From Desulfoglaeba alkanexedens ALDC (GTDB taxonomy: Bacteria > Desulfobacterota > Syntrophobacteria > Syntrophobacterales > DSM-9756): a stretch of 64,000 nt of DNA. The stretch spans positions 1,054,001 through 1,118,000 of the forward strand of contig NZ_CP040098.1 in assembly GCF_005377625.1 (NCBI RefSeq), read 5' to 3'. The translations under genes were made by a program, and so were the position numbers. The notes under the pieces are model-generated. The model had not been told where the DNA came from and searched no databases. It was given only the letters and a program-made list of their open reading frames with translations. Below are positions 63,051-64,000 of this stretch, one piece after another (position 1 is the stretch's first letter; each line of letters opens with the position of its first letter).

Positions 63051-64000
63051 ATGTATGAACGATTGGCGACGGTAGAGCAGCGCTTCGAGGAACTGGAAGA
63101 TCTTCTGGCCAAGCCCGATGTCTTCGCCGACCCGCAGCAGTACCAGCGGCTGGCTAAGGAACATGCGGAGCTTTCGCCCATCGTGGAAGCCTATCGACGC
63201 CGCCGGAAGCTCGAACACGAATTGGAAGAAAATCAAGAACTCGCCCGCCACGAACCTGACCCTGAGATGAGGGCTCTTGCTCGGGAAGAAGTGACGCGGA
63301 TACGAGAAGCCATCGCGGCCACGGAGCGGGATCTCCGGGTCATGCTTCTTCCCAAAGATCCCAACGACGAAAAGAACGTGATTCTGGAAATCCGGGCGGG
63401 CACCGGAGGTGACGAAGCCGCGCTTTTCGCCGCGGACCTTTTCCGGATGTATTCGCGCTATGCCGAAGAACGCGGCTGGCGGGTGGAGGTGCTCGACAGC
63501 CACCCCACGGGAATCGGCGGGTTCAAGGAGATCGTGGCCGCCGTCAACGGGAGGGGAGCCTTCAGCCGGCTGAAGTTCGAGCGCGGAGTGCACCGTGTGC
63601 AGCGCATCCCGGCGACGGAAAGTCAGGGGCGCATTCACACCTCCGCCGTGACCGTGGCCGTCCTTCCCGAAGCCGAAGACGTGGACGTTCAGATCGATCC
63701 CAGCGACCTCAGGATCGACGTGTACCGGTCTTCGGGCCCAGGGGGGCAGAGCGTCAACACCACCGATTCGGCGGTCCGTATCACGCACCTGCCCACGGGG
63801 CTGGTGGTCATCTGCCAGGACGAAAAATCTCAACACAAGAACAAGGCGAAAGCCCTGAAGGTTCTCCGGGCGCGGCTTCTCGACATCATGCAAAGCGAAC
63901 AGGATGCGAAGATCGCCCAAGACCGAAAGAACCAGGTAGGCTCGGGCGACCGCAGCGAGCGGATCCGCACCTATAACTTCCCGCAAAACCGCGTCACCGA
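63051..64000 (+). CDS. prfA: Peptide chain release factor 1 (partial)
   Basis: Runs off the window; 316 codons visible. It recognises UAA/UAG and releases the peptide. N-terminal [19 protein letters not shown], middle [20 protein letters not shown], and the GGQ hydrolysis motif [20 protein letters not shown] near residue 235 are present. The PAT tripeptide ([20 protein letters not shown]), typical of RF1 and not RF2 (SPF), identifies it as RF1. rpmE-prfA is a common order. Translation starts at the ATG at 63051, which has a poor ribosome site. Confidence 0.97.
   Translation, partial: MYERLATVEQRFEELEDLLAKPDVFADPQQYQRLAKEHAELSPIVEAYRRRRKLEHELEENQELARHEPDPEMRALAREEVTRIREAIAATERDLRVMLLPKDPNDEKNVILEIRAGTGGDEAALFAADLFRMYSRYAEERGWRVEVLDSHPTGIGGFKEIVAAVNGRGAFSRLKFERGVHRVQRIPATESQGRIHTSAVTVAVLPEAEDVDVQIDPSDLRIDVYRSSGPGGQSVNTTDSAVRITHLPTGLVVICQDEKSQHKNKAKALKVLRARLLDIMQSEQDAKIAQDRKNQVGSGDRSERIRTYNFPQNRVT

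Overview
The window reads as chromosome of a GC-rich, flagellated, sulfate-reducing member of the Desulfobacterota, most likely near Syntrophobacterales. The diagnostic genes are a dissimilatory sulfite reductase operon (dsrD-dsrA-dsrB-dsrN-dsrC-ferredoxin, 13.4-8.3 kb, minus strand), a tetraheme cytochrome c3, a fused siroheme decarboxylase (AhbA/AhbB type), and a flavin/heterodisulfide-reductase cluster (hdrA-flxDCBA, 52.4-44.5 kb). No species name can be read from the sequence. The lineage call rests on recognised protein families, not on a database search.

Layout. 0-7.1 kb: grpE-dnaK, a periplasmic-binding lipoprotein, a thioesterase, and cobT behind a cobalamin riboswitch and terminator. 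7.3-14.9 kb: cytochrome c3 and the dsr operon, with a divergent TPR/FKBP pair. 14.9-31.1 kb: mainly housekeeping genes (siroheme decarboxylase, glgA, mgtE, ychF, obgE, rpmA, rplU) mixed with conserved proteins of unknown function, hicAB, and a rubredoxin/rubrerythrin-like pair. 31.2-41.4 kb: a long minus-strand run for metal and oxygen defence (copZ-copA, SagB-type oxidoreductase, flavodoxin, octaheme cytochrome c, ZIP transporter, two ferritin-like proteins, ferritin, superoxide reductase, thiol peroxidase). 41.8-44.5 kb: repeat-rich DNA around yjbQ. 44.5-52.4 kb: the hdrA-flx cluster. Its HdrA is a 1477-residue selenoprotein candidate with an in-frame TGA and an inserted GltD-like module. 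52.9-57.2 kb: a plastic region with a broken sensor-kinase/receiver gene, a HEPN-MNT toxin-antitoxin pair, and a second, decayed copy of both. 57.3-62.2 kb: fliC, fliD, fliS and a FliT-like gene. 62.3-64 kb: rpmE and the first 950 bases of prfA.

How the genes work together. DsrAB reduces sulfite, DsrC carries the sulfur as a trisulfide, DsrD activates DsrAB, DsrN probably amidates siroheme, and AhbAB draws siroheme toward heme for the cytochromes. The Hdr/Flx proteins probably exchange electrons between NAD(H), ferredoxin and a thiol/disulfide carrier. The 31-41 kb run protects these oxygen-sensitive enzymes.

The non-coding DNA is unusual. Several families of palindromic repeats are nested into mosaic elements about 200-500 bp long with AGCGT...ACGCT ends. 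One copy lies in the 3' end of yjbQ and is flanked by a perfect 14-bp direct repeat. The strongest points are the selenocysteine HdrA and this insertion.
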